From positions 310,001 to 374,000 of the forward strand of contig JAHDVF020000988.1 of the NCBI GenBank assembly GCA_022606425.2: a stretch of DNA of 64,000 nucleotides. The letters are read 5' to 3'. The stretch is from Lepidostoma basale. Its lineage: Eukaryota > Arthropoda > Insecta > Trichoptera > Lepidostomatidae. Shown piece by piece: positions 53,886 to 64,000 of this stretch (within the stretch, counting starts at the first letter, position 1; each line of letters opens with the position of its first letter). Below the pieces are notes generated by a model that searched no databases, was not told the DNA's origin, and was given only the letters and a program-made list of their open reading frames with translations. Made by a program: the position numbers and the translations under genes.

Positions 53886-55706
53886 TAAAAAATAGAAGAG
53901 ATAAAATTAAAATGATACGTCTTTCAGATATAAAACTTAAATACAATTGATATGCGCATTGAAATATCCAGTTTTTATTTTTCCATTAAGGACAATGTAT
54001 AATAAAACATTTTTTATTCTAATTAAAAAAAACTCGGAATGTGTATTTATAACAATGTTAAATAAATAGCAGTGAAATTAATTTTGATTTTTATAATGCA
54101 TCCCCTTAACACGTAGGTATACAAGATAAAGGATTCCCTCACGAGAACCTAAGACACCATCATACCATGTACATATCCTAGAAATCTTAGCACAATTCTT
54201 TATATCAATAAAACGTGGGGATATAGGGTCCCATATGGGATCAAAGAATATTCAGCATTTACTTAACTTCGAAAATGTGTTGGAACGTTGTAAGTTTGTA
54301 TGTTTTCGTATATATATTTTTCAATTTTTTCACATTTCGGGAAAACTTTTATGAATCGAATAGGGGAGAAAGTTGGTTTCAACGGACGTAGGCGCGAACC
54401 AATCCTCTGTAAAATTGCCTCGCAAATTGGTGTAATTTTATACGTCGTGACAGGCCCGGCCTTGGGAAATATGCTACCCGCGCTTCTGGGGCGGACTGGC
54501 ATCCGAATCGAAAACAAATTAAATAAATTTCCCATTGTTTTATCGCGTTTTATAGGCTGCCGAAAAGTTTTGGAATGTTTCAGCGATAATATTTACATTA
54601 CAATTACTTATGTTTATTTTATTTAAAATGTCAAAAAGTTTACTATACGAATACATTTAAATACGTTATTCGAAAATTTATTGTGATTTCTTTGAAGTTT
54701 TGTAAATAAATGAGAAAAAGCTCGAATATGACCAACATGCTAACAAATCATCATGATTTACTTGAGAACCAAACTTTACTATCATGACTACCTCTTGAGC
54801 TCCCTTTACTATATATTACATACATATATCATATAACATGCATCTTGGAATGCTTGTCCATTTTTCTAAATTTAAATTTTGCGCCATTAAATAATTGATT
54901 ATTTGGTATTTTACAGATTTTCTTGGTCCTTCTACAATGTTTTGGCATATATTGAATAAATTCCTAATTACTGAGAAGATATTGAATAAATTCTTTCGCT
55001 TTCTGGACCTAAAGAAAACGGTTATTATCCTTGATTATACCCAACTGATTTCTTACTAGGTATGCTGGACTAGCAATCATTAAAAATTATTCGAACTATC
55101 CGTTTGGGTGTTCATTTTTTTCAATAGATTCGTGGTCGAATACATAACTTGAATACTGTTATTTGTTCATTAAAATTACCTGCCAATATATTGTTTCACC
55201 TGTCACTGTGTAGAACCAATCTGCCTAAGGGAGTATCTGTGAGTTGGGATATAATCCTTCTAAATCGTAACCCTTCGGTTGTGGATGTGTTACACGATAG
55301 TAAAGTGGCTGCCCTCATAATGCATCTATATCTAATGTATTAAATAGATATTCTTCGTGTTTCCTAATTAAAATTATTTATCATTATCTTTATTTTCATT
55401 TTCTAATTATTTGTTGAACTCTTTGTGTTTATTATTTTTTATTCTATAGTTCCCAATCGTTGCCTCAGCCTTGGTCGTAGAAATCGCATACTTTCGTGGG
55501 AAAGCATGCACAGATATGGGGAAGAGTTGCGATGTCCGGAGCTAGCGCCGCACCAGGCTTGTGCCTAGAGGTGTCGATGGTGTATTTAGCCTTCATTCAG
55601 TTGTTGAATTGAGCAGTACTTTTGCTCTGTACTTTTTCCCAATCGTTACCTCGTGCACTAAAGATGAATATTATGAAACTCATGTCCTCCAACATTTTCA
55701 TTTTGT
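53886..55706. other. Intergenic DNA with an unidentified open frame
   Basis: 54300-54626 is a 108-codon plus-strand frame with a GC-richer centre (GRRREPILCKIASQIGVILY, GPALGNMLPALLGRTGIRIE). No family is recognised and splice sites are not evident. TTCCCAATCGTTGCCTC (55449) and TTCCCAATCGTTACCTC (55637) flank a 170-bp segment like a target duplication. Confidence 0.3.
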
Positions 55707-55707
55707 C

Positions 55708-55874
55708 GCGGGAGATGCCTTTTGGTGGCGATGAGGTTCGCAACCCATCACACCGCGTCTCTCGCGATGGCGAAAAGAGAAGGATGGAGTGCCGCATCGA
55801 TTAAAGTGTGGCAGTCCATTCTTTCTGCCTACCCTTTCGGGGAGACGGCGTGATGGTTAGTGAGCTAGTTAGTT
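55708..55874 (+). mobile_element. Structured SINE-like element sharing the LINE T tail, copy C
   Basis: The most complete copy. The head GCGGGAGATGCCTTTTGGTG, GCGATGAGGTTCGCAACCCA, TCACACCGCGTCTCTCGCG keeps the outer helix with one C to T change that still allows G-U pairing. After GCCGCATCGATTAAA, about 60 bp are LINE T 3' end: GTGTGGCAGTCCATTCTTTC, CCCTTTCGGGGAGACGG, TGATGGTTAG. Degenerate TTAG tail to 55874. Confidence 0.78.
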
Positions 55875-55917
55875 ATTCTATAGTTTGAAATGATTTAGAC
55901 ATACTACTATCTGTGAT

Positions 55918-56000
55918 CTTCTTCTTCTTTAGCCTTCCTACCTCAGCTGGATATATAGACCTCTTCTATTTTCTTTCACTCGATCCAGTCTTCACTGATT
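55918..56000 (-). mobile_element. LINE 3' tail remnant
   Basis: CTTCTTCTTTAGCCTTCCTACCTCAGCTGGATATATAGACC: decayed complement of a LINE V-like end. Confidence 0.35.
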
Positions 56001-57514
56001 GGAAGATCTGAAGTTTTATTGAAATTTTGTGAGAACAGAAGTCTGACTTGAAGGGATTTTATATTGGATGGTACGAACGATAAAAAATTGTCTAGCGTCA
56101 GATGCTTCAGATATCGTTAAAGCTTATTAAAAAATACGAGTATACAAATAAAAATAAAAAATAAGTAATAAAATTAATTGAACAATAATATTAACTCTAT
56201 ATTAAATACTATATTAAGAAGATAATATAAGTTTTTAGAAGTTTTATTTTATTTTTTGAGAGTGACAAATTATATCATAATGCTAAAGAATTTTCAAATG
56301 TGGTGAGAATGAAACACGTAGAATTTTTCTGGTCTTGTGCACCTTTGTTTTTCATCAATATTTATTACTTCTAATGAGTAATATTTAATTTAACTTCTTA
56401 TAAAATTTAATGAGTATATTTTAAAAGAATTTTTTATAATATTCAAATCGGTTGAACTGTATTTCCGGAAATTTTCTCCTACTTCCAGTCAAATATATCC
56501 ACGCAGAAGCATTTAATTCTTATTCCGTTTCGAAATTCAAATACGAAAAAAAAAAAATCAATCGGGTGTTGGCACATGCGGAATTATTTATTTACTCTGT
56601 ATGATTGAAAAACATGCCTCGGATCCAATCAACCAATCAGATTGGTTAAATATTATTTTTCCAATCGCATATTCGGTCACGTTCCCATTGGAGTTTATTT
56701 TGGAGCCTGGCAACGCGACGGACGCGAAACTTTATCCAATAATTCAATAAAAAGGGGAAATTTCTTTAGACTTCTTCGTATGATCTTGAGTGATGGTGTG
56801 TGTCGACGTTATTTGATTCTATGGAAAGTTTCAAAGGCTGTTATTGCAAGCCATTGGAAAATTGAGAAGATTTTTCCCCAACTTTCAGAAAATTGCCTCT
56901 GAAATTATCCTTTAACGATGCATTTTTGTGTCAGACTGAAAAATTCGAGAGTGTGATCAATAAGTTTATTTTTGATATTTATATTTTTATTTGATGGATA
57001 TTATAAATTAGAACTCCTTTTAAAGCGCAATTTTGTATAAAAACATGTTTTTATTGAAGAATATCAATTATCAAATTTAATTTTGTCTCAACGCGGATAA
57101 TTGTTAACAAGAATGATTGGTAATATTCACCGAAAACATGTCTATGTAGACATGCGTAAGTATTAATAATATGTATTAATAATCAGATTCCTCCTTTTAC
57201 TCCTTTCTCCTTAAATACTTTGGCTACATTTAATCTCCCAAACTTCCATTCCCAATCAAATGCAAATTAATCATGAATTACTTTCCATATAAATTATGTC
57301 TTTTCAAATGTACGTTTTTTTTTTAAATTACAATTTTATATTTTTAAATATTATTATGTTTTATTATTGTTTAATATTATTTATTGTTTTTTACTGATAA
57401 AAAATAATTATAAGTACTTATAACAAATAGCCCAGGTTAATTTTTAAATTTAAATTGCTGTATCGAATTTTAAATGCGTTTTTATGTTAGTCTTTCTTTG
57501 TATTTATTGTATTT
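56001..57514. other. AT-rich intergenic DNA
   Basis: An 86-codon plus-strand frame at 56642-56902 has no recognised family. Nothing else. Confidence 0.3.
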
Positions 57515-57605
57515 ATACACCTGAAGCTGGTGGGTATCCTCCAAAACATGTCGTGTTTTTTAATATTTAAAAAAAAATTGGATTAAACAAAGTTATTTTT
57601 AATTT
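57515..57605 (+). repeat. Repeat with degenerate hammerhead-like core
   Basis: CACCTGAAGCTGGTGGGTAT, CCTCCAAAACATGTCGTG. The order CUGAAG, a short stem, AAAAC-AT-GUC resembles the motif at 43470 but the GAAA box is changed. Confidence 0.35.
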
Positions 57606-57729
57606 CCTAAGTAAGTTTCGTAATAAATATGTAAACTAATGATTTCACTGAAATACCTTGAAGGTAGTTCATTTGAAATAGTAAAAAAATAAATTAAAAG
57701 TCTTTAATGATAACTTTCACGTTTTTATT

Positions 57730-57825
57730 TATTTCGAAAGCGACCAGTTACGCCAGGCTGGCTGGTATCGACAAACCAATCTGTAGATACCATTCAGCCT
57801 AGCGATTTATGCCACTGTCGAAATA
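57730..57825. repeat. 96-bp stem-loop (foldback)
   Basis: TATTTCGA/TCGAAATA at the ends. Inside, GCCAGGCTGGCTGGTATC (57752-57769) pairs with GATACCATTCAGCCTAGC (57786-57803) around a 16-nt loop. It could be a MITE or a pre-miRNA-like hairpin. Confidence 0.65.
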
Positions 57826-58455
57826 TACATAAATGTAGAAGTAGTAATTTTAAAACTTCGTTTCATTTAATTTAATATATAAACCAAAAAATATTAATTG
57901 TAAATGAATTATTCTTTTTCTTCCAGTTCAAGAGCTATAACTTAAGTATGTTTCTTTGGAATAACATACAGAGTAGTTTCCAATTGCCTTCTCTAAAAGA
58001 TTTTTATGTCAGATTTCCCTTTCTTTAGCTGGGTGAATCAAGTTTTATGGCCCTGTAAAATCGCTACTCATCTTCTCTCTATTTGCTGTGACACTTATGG
58101 GTAATGTCAGTGCTCACATTGTTCTGGGTTCACGGATTTTAAGATACCATTATTGTACTCTAGAGAGTTGGACTTAGCGAAAATGTTACTGATGTCATTT
58201 TAACGTGATGCATTACCACATTTTAAAGCGGCATTCATCCCTTCAGAGCATACCCCGTCAAAACCCAGAACCTTCCAATAAAGTCTATATTTTATTATTA
58301 TTTTACCATAAAGGATACAAACTTTACAAAACGTTTTCATATTACTTATTATTAAAGTAAATTTAATTAAATAATTATGAGTATCCAATAATTAATTGTA
58401 AACATACAATATTCACAGAGAAAATGTAATATATAATTTAAATAATCACAAATTC
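57826..58455. other. AT-rich intergenic DNA
   Basis: No feature recognised. Confidence 0.3.
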
Positions 58456-58500
58456 ACCGACTAGAAGAAAGCAGCAATTTTTCGAAACCGGTCAGAACTA
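58456..58500 (+). repeat. Repeat with GAAACCGGTC motif
   Basis: CGACTAGAAGAAAGCAGCAA, TTTTTCGAAACCGGTCAGAA. Same core words as 39245-39345 in the opposite orientation. Confidence 0.4.
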
Positions 58501-58924
58501 AAAAAAGAAATGAGTGAAATCAGACTATAAGCGAAGGTTTTCTTTTGTTTGGTCTTTAGAATAACGTGATAATCTATTCCCGTTAATTAAGAAAACGAAG
58601 AAAATGATACTTAGTAATCGGATAGGCACATTTCGGTAAACACGTATTTCTTCGAGCCGTTTTCCAGGAATTCTATCTTTCTTCCGGGATATTATTTCTT
58701 CGGACTTGTAAACAATCTGAGGTTCGAATGTATATTATGTTATTTACATTTCAAGTGTACTCGTACACGCGCTTCTGACGTGAACACCTGGTATCTTTTG
58801 ATTGGGGAAATAAAGATTGGATACACGCATAGGCGGAACATGTGGTAAAACTCTAGACATGTTATAATCTAATTAAATGTGTTGAAAATTGAATCTTCGG
58901 TTATTCTACTCTGGCTACCACCAA
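58501..58924. other. AT-rich spacer
   Basis: No feature recognised. Confidence 0.3.
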
Positions 58925-59440
58925 CTAAACATGACACCGTATCTCCGAAAGGGTAGGCAGAAATGCCACACTATTCTTTCCTAAAGTACTTACGTCGCTG
59001 CCTCAATATTTGTACATACTGTCATGCACGCACTTCGGTTTTTCCGACTCCTCACGTCGCCGATATTCAATATTTGGTTTATTTGATCATGACATGTTTT
59101 TATCGGTCTTTCTCTATCTCTAGTTCTACTTATATATATCCTTTAAACAAAGTTTTTACCATTCTTTCTTCACTTATTCTTTCCATGTGCCCAAACCATC
59201 TAAAAGTTAATTAAATTATTTTGTTCATAACACATTCATTCGCACCGCATTAACTTCTTATATTATCATTCGACACTCAATCATACACAGATTTTCCGCA
59301 CATTCTTCTAAGAGGTCTCATTTCTAATAAATTTATTCTACTTTCATCCTTCTTTTGCCAGTTTTATGCTTTGACACAAGGGTCGGTATAAGAACATCAA
59401 TGTTCACTGCTATTTGAGATTTTTTGGATAGTATTTGATT
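58925..59440 (-). mobile_element. LINE family T, subfamily A
   Basis: Tail remnant AACTAAACATG, hairpin complement CTCCGAAAGGG, RACMTVCTN-type codons, GRPIKTCHDQINQ, FGHMERISEER, NDNIRS.CGANE and LMY-type codons near 59390. Multiple frame breaks. It runs straight into the family G copy at 59470. Confidence 0.82.
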
Positions 59441-59469
59441 TTTTTTTATTTGGAGGTGATTTAATAATC

Positions 59470-60135
59470 TTCTTCTTCTTCTTCCGGTGCTGTGTCAGGT
59501 GCCCCCAACGTTAGCGATCACTGCATCAAAGGCATCTCTGTCCTGCGGCACAAAGAACATGTTCTGGTGTCTGTTCATTCCTGTCCAATTTTTTATTTTC
59601 CGCAGCCTGGAAAACTACTTTCTACCAACTCCCCGACGTCCCTCTATTTTACCCATTATCGAAGGAGGTGGTATTTTTCACCCCTTAGCATATGACCCAA
59701 ATAAGAGGCCGTTTTTATTTTCACACTCGACAACAGCTCTCTATTGGCTCTGGCTCTATCGGTCCATGGTATACGGAGCATTCTGCGATATATCCACATT
59801 TCAAACGCCTCGAAACAGTTTATAACATTTACTATCAGAGTCCAAATTTCACAGCCAAATACTCGTTGTAGAACAGACCATATATAACACAACATTTTAC
59901 CATTCACTGTCGGAGTTTCAGGTAAAGATTATCGTTGCAAAATATGGTTTTCATTTTATTAAATGCAGCTCGTGCAACTTTAAATATGCTTTTTTATTCA
60001 ATATCTGGGTCAAGCGCTTTGCTGCCAAGGTATTTAAATTAGTCGACCATTTCTATTTCGATTTGATAATCGTAGCAAAGTGCTATTTCAGGTAATATTG
60101 AAACATTCATTATCATTTTAATATTAAATCATAAC
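59470..60135 (-). pseudogene. LINE family G, longest copy
   Basis: Minus strand from the right: EIALCYDYQIEIEMVD.FKYLGSKALDPDIE, KVARAAFNKMKTIFCN, MVKCCVIYGLF, then FGCEIWTLIVNVINCFEAFE, MWIYRRMLRIPWTDRARANRE, SVKIKTASYLGHMLRGEKYHLLR. The order is that of LINE ORF2 after reverse transcriptase. The NADILQR piece present at 12829 is deleted. Tail (GAA)n at 59471-59482. Confidence 0.85.
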
Positions 60136-60480
60136 ACAGTAGTAGTACACAGATGATATTCGATTTCTCATTGATATAAGAAAGTTGTAATAAAAAATAA
60201 TGATTTTCCAATTGTTTGACCTAAATCCGTTACACAAAATTCTGTTAAACGAAGTGCTGTTTTGTTATGTTTTTGAAGGGTGATAAAATAGCTTTCATTG
60301 TGACATGGTTCAATCACATCAATTTCACGGACCGGCCCTGAGCGGAAGGTTCGTGCTTTATCGACAAGGTTTTTCTATCAGTGTCGGGCAGTAATTATTT
60401 TATATTTTTAACGTTATTGTATTAATTTCATAAACTAACATCAGCCGCTTGAAATTTCTTTATTAAATTAAAATAATTGA
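60136..60480. other. AT-rich spacer
   Basis: No feature recognised. Confidence 0.3.
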
Positions 60481-61398
60481 TTATATATGGAAGTGAAATA
60501 TGGAAAAATAATGATTAAAGTAGAATAAATGAAGTAAAATGAAATCTCTTAGACCAGTGGTTCCCACAGTGGTCTTTAAGGATCCCCAGGGGTCCCAGGA
60601 TCATTAAGGGGGTCCGTAGAAAAACGATTTGTGTGTTTAAAATTGATTTGTGGACCCCTGAACAACGTCAGGGGGTCCGCACAAGACTAAATATAAAATA
60701 AAAAAAACGTGACACATGTTTATTACTATGGAAACTATAATAAAAAAACAATGAATAATTTTCGTTGTCGACCTTTTTTTCTTGCTCAATTGTTTTCACA
60801 TCCGATTTTTATCGGATCACGAATGAGCAAAAAAAAATAAGGTTGACAACGAATTAGAGTTTTTTTTCATATTAGCCCTATTTTGCTCTGTGTCAGCTTC
60901 AAAAACTCAATTTATGATAATATATATTTCGAAATTAGGGGGTCTGCACAAAATAAAATAAATCAGCAAGGGTCAACGAGACAAAAAGTTTGGGAACTAC
61001 TGTTTTAGACAAATGTGTGGAAAATCTGTGTATAATAGAGTAACGAAAATTTAAGAAGCGAATGCAGTACGAATGCGACGTGAAAAGTGTTATGAACAAA
61101 ATAATGAAAGGGGCATTAAAATTGTTTGGATACATGATAAGAATGCATGAAGAAAGAATGGCAAAGAAAGTATACATAAACGACGTAAAAAGAACTATAA
61201 ATAGAGGAAGGCTGTGGAAAACGTGGCACGAAATTCATTAAATATTGACAGCCACGTGAGAAATTGACGCGCGTGCATGATACGATGTATGTATGTTGAT
61301 GATGCGAGAGCAATATAACAGGAAAGAATAGTGTGGCAGGCCATTCATTTAGTGTACTCCTTTGGTAAGACGGCGTGATGGTTAGTTAGTTAGCTTTA
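60481..61398 (+). mobile_element. LINE family T (subfamily A) interrupted by a hAT MITE
   Basis: LYMEVKYGK../MKSLRQ-like codons to 60554 resume at 61003 with TTTTAGACAAATGTGTGGAA, VMNKIMKGALKLFGYMIRMHEERM, RGRLWKTWHEIH, DARAI..ERIVWQAIH and the hairpin remnant CTCCTTTGGTAAG. TGATGGTTAGTTAGTTAG ends it. Confidence 0.85.
60555..61002. mobile_element. hAT-type MITE, 448 bp
   Basis: Ends CAGTGGTTCCCA and TGGGAACTACTG are inverted repeats of the hAT type. The flanking 8-mers TCTTAGAC (60547-60554) and TTTTAGAC (61003-61010) are a one-mismatch target duplication. GGGGGTCCG(T/C) words occur near both ends, and a central palindrome spans about 60752-60853 (TCGTTGTCGACC .. GGTTGACAACGA). No transposase. 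Confidence 0.85.
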
Positions 61399-61500
61399 AT
61401 TGTTTATGTACGGGACTGCCGGGAAGACAATACTTTTCTAAAATAAAGTCAAGTATGTAACCAATGGAACTTGACACCGCGCCAATTTCAAACCGCGACG

Positions 61501-61692
61501 AGCTTCGTGGCAGAGAGGTAAGAGCTCTGACTACCATATCGAAGGTACTATGTTAAACTCCCGGCGATGACAGCGTGATTGTCACATGGCGATAGATCAG
61601 CTACCTATTTTGAGAATCAATTTATAAAATAAGCTAAAAATTAATTGTACACAGTAATTGGGTTTAAACGACCAGTTGTATAAAAAATATTT
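61501..61692 (+). mobile_element. SINE family 1, near-complete copy
   Basis: GTGGCAGAGAGGTAAGAGCT (A box), decayed B box (GTTAAACTCCCGG), CAGCGTGATTGTCACATGGC, GAGAATCAATTTATAAAATA and ACAGTAATTGGGTTTAAACG. Confidence 0.78.
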
Positions 61693-61739
61693 ACATGAAG
61701 TGAGTGTTTTATTTGGCTGAATGAATCAGAAATATATTA

Positions 61740-61998
61740 TAGAATGACATTGTAACAGTATATGTTAACGATGGAAATGGATTACGGAATCGAAGTAGAC
61801 CGAGAAAAACATGGTTCAACCAAATTAATCAAATTTTAAAGGTTGGTCATGTTAGAAGCCAGAAGAAACGACGTGAGTGTATGGCTCGCTGTATGAATGT
61901 GGAGGAAGCTAGAGAGGTATATCAGGATAGAGTAGTGTGGCGGTCCATTTTCCCAGCCTACCCCTGCGGGGAAAAGGCGTGATGGTTTATTGTTGTTG
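61740..61998 (+). mobile_element. LINE family T, (TTG)n-tail subfamily
   Basis: NGNGLRNRSRPRKTWFNQINQILKVGHVRSQ, RRECMARCMNVEEAREVYQDRVVWRSI in one frame over most of its length. Hairpin CCCCTGCGGGG, then TGATGGTTTATTGTTGTTGT. Few frame breaks, so relatively young. Confidence 0.82.
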
Positions 61999-62745
61999 TT
62001 ATTCAATATCAGAAATATAGCAAATTCGCCGAATGAATAAATCAAAAATATAACAAAATTTGCCATATCATTGTGGTAGCACGTAATTGGCCTTGTTTTG
62101 TTGTCTCTGTGTGTTTGTATTTATAAACTGTATTCGCTGTTTGTTACGCTCAATAATAAAAAATAATAAAAATTAAAATATCAAAATTGAATCAAATCCT
62201 TGCACATCACAAGTCGGGAAGCTTCCGGTTAATGAAGGTCGATTAAGATCTAAATGGGACGAAGTCCCATGGGTAAAATAACGTTCTCTGGAAAGCGGTC
62301 ACTCTGCATTGTCATTGGATCAATGACGCACCTATCTGTTCTAGATCTGCTCAGGCGCTTCGCCACAAACGACGCGATCTATAGACTTTTACAAATACAC
62401 ACAAATTCCTATGGAAGATCTATTACAAAAATGGCGATTTAAATAAATAAATAAATTAAGTGAATAAAATTAATCATTTTATGTCGCTGTGTTAAGATTC
62501 TTACGAAAACGGCGCTTCACAAATTAGCCTAATAATTATTATTATCATCATTTAATTCTTTTTAATTTCAGAGTTTGTTTGCTTTTTAAGGAATGTAAAC
62601 TGCCAACCTTTCACACTAACTATCCATTTTTTTTATCTCGGTTTGAGACTTGCAGCTGCGAAGTTAAGAGTTTCTACTTAAGCAAACCAATTTACTTTGA
62701 TACATATTTTGTTCTTCGTCATGACATTTATAAAATGAATATTTC
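61999..62745. other. Intergenic DNA
   Basis: 62200-62450 is GC-richer with a 62-codon frame (SPMGKITFSGKRSLCIVIGS) of unknown origin. A CTGTTGTTGT-type (TTG) run continues the LINE tail at the left. Confidence 0.3.
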
Positions 62746-62746
62746 A

Positions 62747-63160
62747 TATTTGAGGGTATTATTTGCAAACCTGGCAAACTCCATCATTAGATGTTTTGAG
62801 TAAATCGCAAAAAACTGATACGCTAATAAAATGCGCTTTTTAACGATATTATTTTTTTTCATCTCAAGCAGTAAGTATTTTAAAAGTAATCAGCCATGAA
62901 ATAATCATCAATATTTTAATAGTTAAAGTAAAATAATGAATTTCAGTTTGGAGTTTGCCAGCTTTGCAACACTCAAGTGGAGGTTGCCATGTTTGCAACA
63001 AACCCTATATTTTAAAAGCAAAATTCTTCAGAATGAAGCCGAATTTGAAACTGAAAATCAATAAAAATTGTGTGCAAATGTATTATGAATAAGACCCAAT
63101 TCATATCTCACTTTTGATTGTTGGTGGAGTTTGCCGGGTTTGCAAATAATACCCTCATAT
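62747..63160. mobile_element. MITE with ~35-bp terminal inverted repeats
   Basis: GAGGGTATTATTTGCAAACC, TGGCAAACTCCATCA (62752-62787) is mirrored by TGGTGGAGTTTGCC, GGGTTTGCAAATAATACCCTC (63121-63155). Internal copies of GTTTGCCAGCTTTGCAACA and GGTTGCCATGTTTGCAACA lie near 62952-63000. No transposase. The superfamily is not clear. Confidence 0.75.
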
Positions 63161-63204
63161 ATACTTAGAGAAGCGAAAAAGTGATGGTTTAAATTAAACT
63201 AACT

Positions 63205-63515
63205 AAATAACTAACTCTCCGAAAAAGTCTCCCCGAAGGGATAGGCAGAAATAATGTACATGCACGCGCGTCGATTTCTTTGACTCCTCACGTGGCCGAC
63301 ATTCAATATCCTTCTCTTCTTCTCTCTTCGTCCTCTATTTCTTGCATTTACATCGTTAACATATATTTTTTTTACCATTGTGTATTCACTTATTCTTTCC
63401 ATGTGTTCAAACCATCTTAATGATCCTACATTATTTTGTTCATAACACCATCATTCGCACCGCATTCCTTTCTTATATTTTCATTCGACACTCTATTATA
63501 CACTGAGTATCCATA
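63205..63515 (-). mobile_element. LINE family T, 3' fragment (subfamily A)
   Basis: CTAACTAAATAACTAAC tail (63198-63214), hairpin complement CCCCGAAGGG, RRACM.., SQRNRRAC-type codons, then EYTMVKKIYVNDVNA and the CGANDGVMNK region. About 100 bp in the RGRPRKTWHDQ part is scrambled. Confidence 0.82.
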
Positions 63516-64000
63516 CATTCATCATCAATTTAAAAAATTGAAATTCCATATTGGAGGCAAAAAATGTGCCACAAAGTGCGGTGTTACTGAAACTTTTATA
63601 CACGGTGCCCCTGGAAATGACGCAAAGTCGGTCAAACTTTGCAGTACGTTAGAGAAGTAAGAGGGATAAAATCATGTATATGTATTGTCCACCATATTTA
63701 AGACTAGTTTAACATTTTTAAATCCCATTTTTATAAATTCACCGGTCGTCACTGGTCCAGAAATGCTTCTCACAGCTCTGTTTAATCACGCGCGAAGTTC
63801 CATGTGACATCAATCGTTTAAATTTATCACTGGAAATTATTCATGACACAAATGATTATTCAAACCTGTCAAATATTTGATTTAGAGAGACTAGACGCGT
63901 CAAACTTTCACGGCGTATTCATAATCATTAAACTGAAAATCTTTTATGGTACAGAAATAAAGTTTTACGAATTTTAGAATTTGACTTTGAAAATATTCTG
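63516..64000. other. Window end, unassigned
   Basis: The frame 63530-63660 (HIGGKKCATKCGVTETFIHG) ends next to GTAAGA, a possible donor, but no acceptor is convincing. The rest is AT-rich. Confidence 0.3.

Noticed and set aside
55449..55653. Target duplication TTCCCAATCGTTRCCTC flanking a new element
   Set aside because: Only two occurrences, no terminal structure in the 170 bp between. Could be a local duplication, so kept only as a note.

Overview
This is nuclear DNA from an insect. The evidence is an intron-bearing splicing-factor gene, a very AT-rich background and a dense load of insect-type transposons. Some LINE 3' ends resemble those common in moths and butterflies, but the order cannot be fixed from this window.

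Left part (about 1-12 kb): four coding exons of a YJU2 (CCDC94) spliceosome gene lie on the minus strand (11997 down to 2333). Splice sites are intact. The last third of the protein is not in the window and should lie left of base 1. Its 8-kb intron 2 holds a complete-ended Bel/Pao LTR retrotransposon (4316-10726) in the opposite orientation, with a perfect 5-bp target duplication (GTGCA). This copy lacks integrase, and its reverse transcriptase has lost its catalytic aspartates. The gene is also surrounded by deleted mariner copies, a pogo-like MITE and LINE tails.

Right part (about 12-64 kb): no gene can be named. One isolated exon-like segment (38610-38787) may belong to a host gene. The rest is layered transposon debris. 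About 20 copies of one LINE family dominate ('family T' here). They are all 5'-truncated, end in (TTAG)n or (TTG)n, and have a stop codon only a few bases before the tail. At least seven other LINE families, two tRNA-like SINE families, a hAT MITE, palindromic MITEs and hammerhead-like motifs are also present. Many insertions are nested, which gives relative ages.

The most interesting signal is a short element with three copies (40579, 42352, 55708). Its head of about 96 bases folds into a strong rod-like hairpin and is fused to the last ~60 bases of LINE family T. It looks like a small non-autonomous retroelement that borrows the LINE's 3' recognition end. The same LINE tail is also embedded in both LTRs of the Bel/Pao element.
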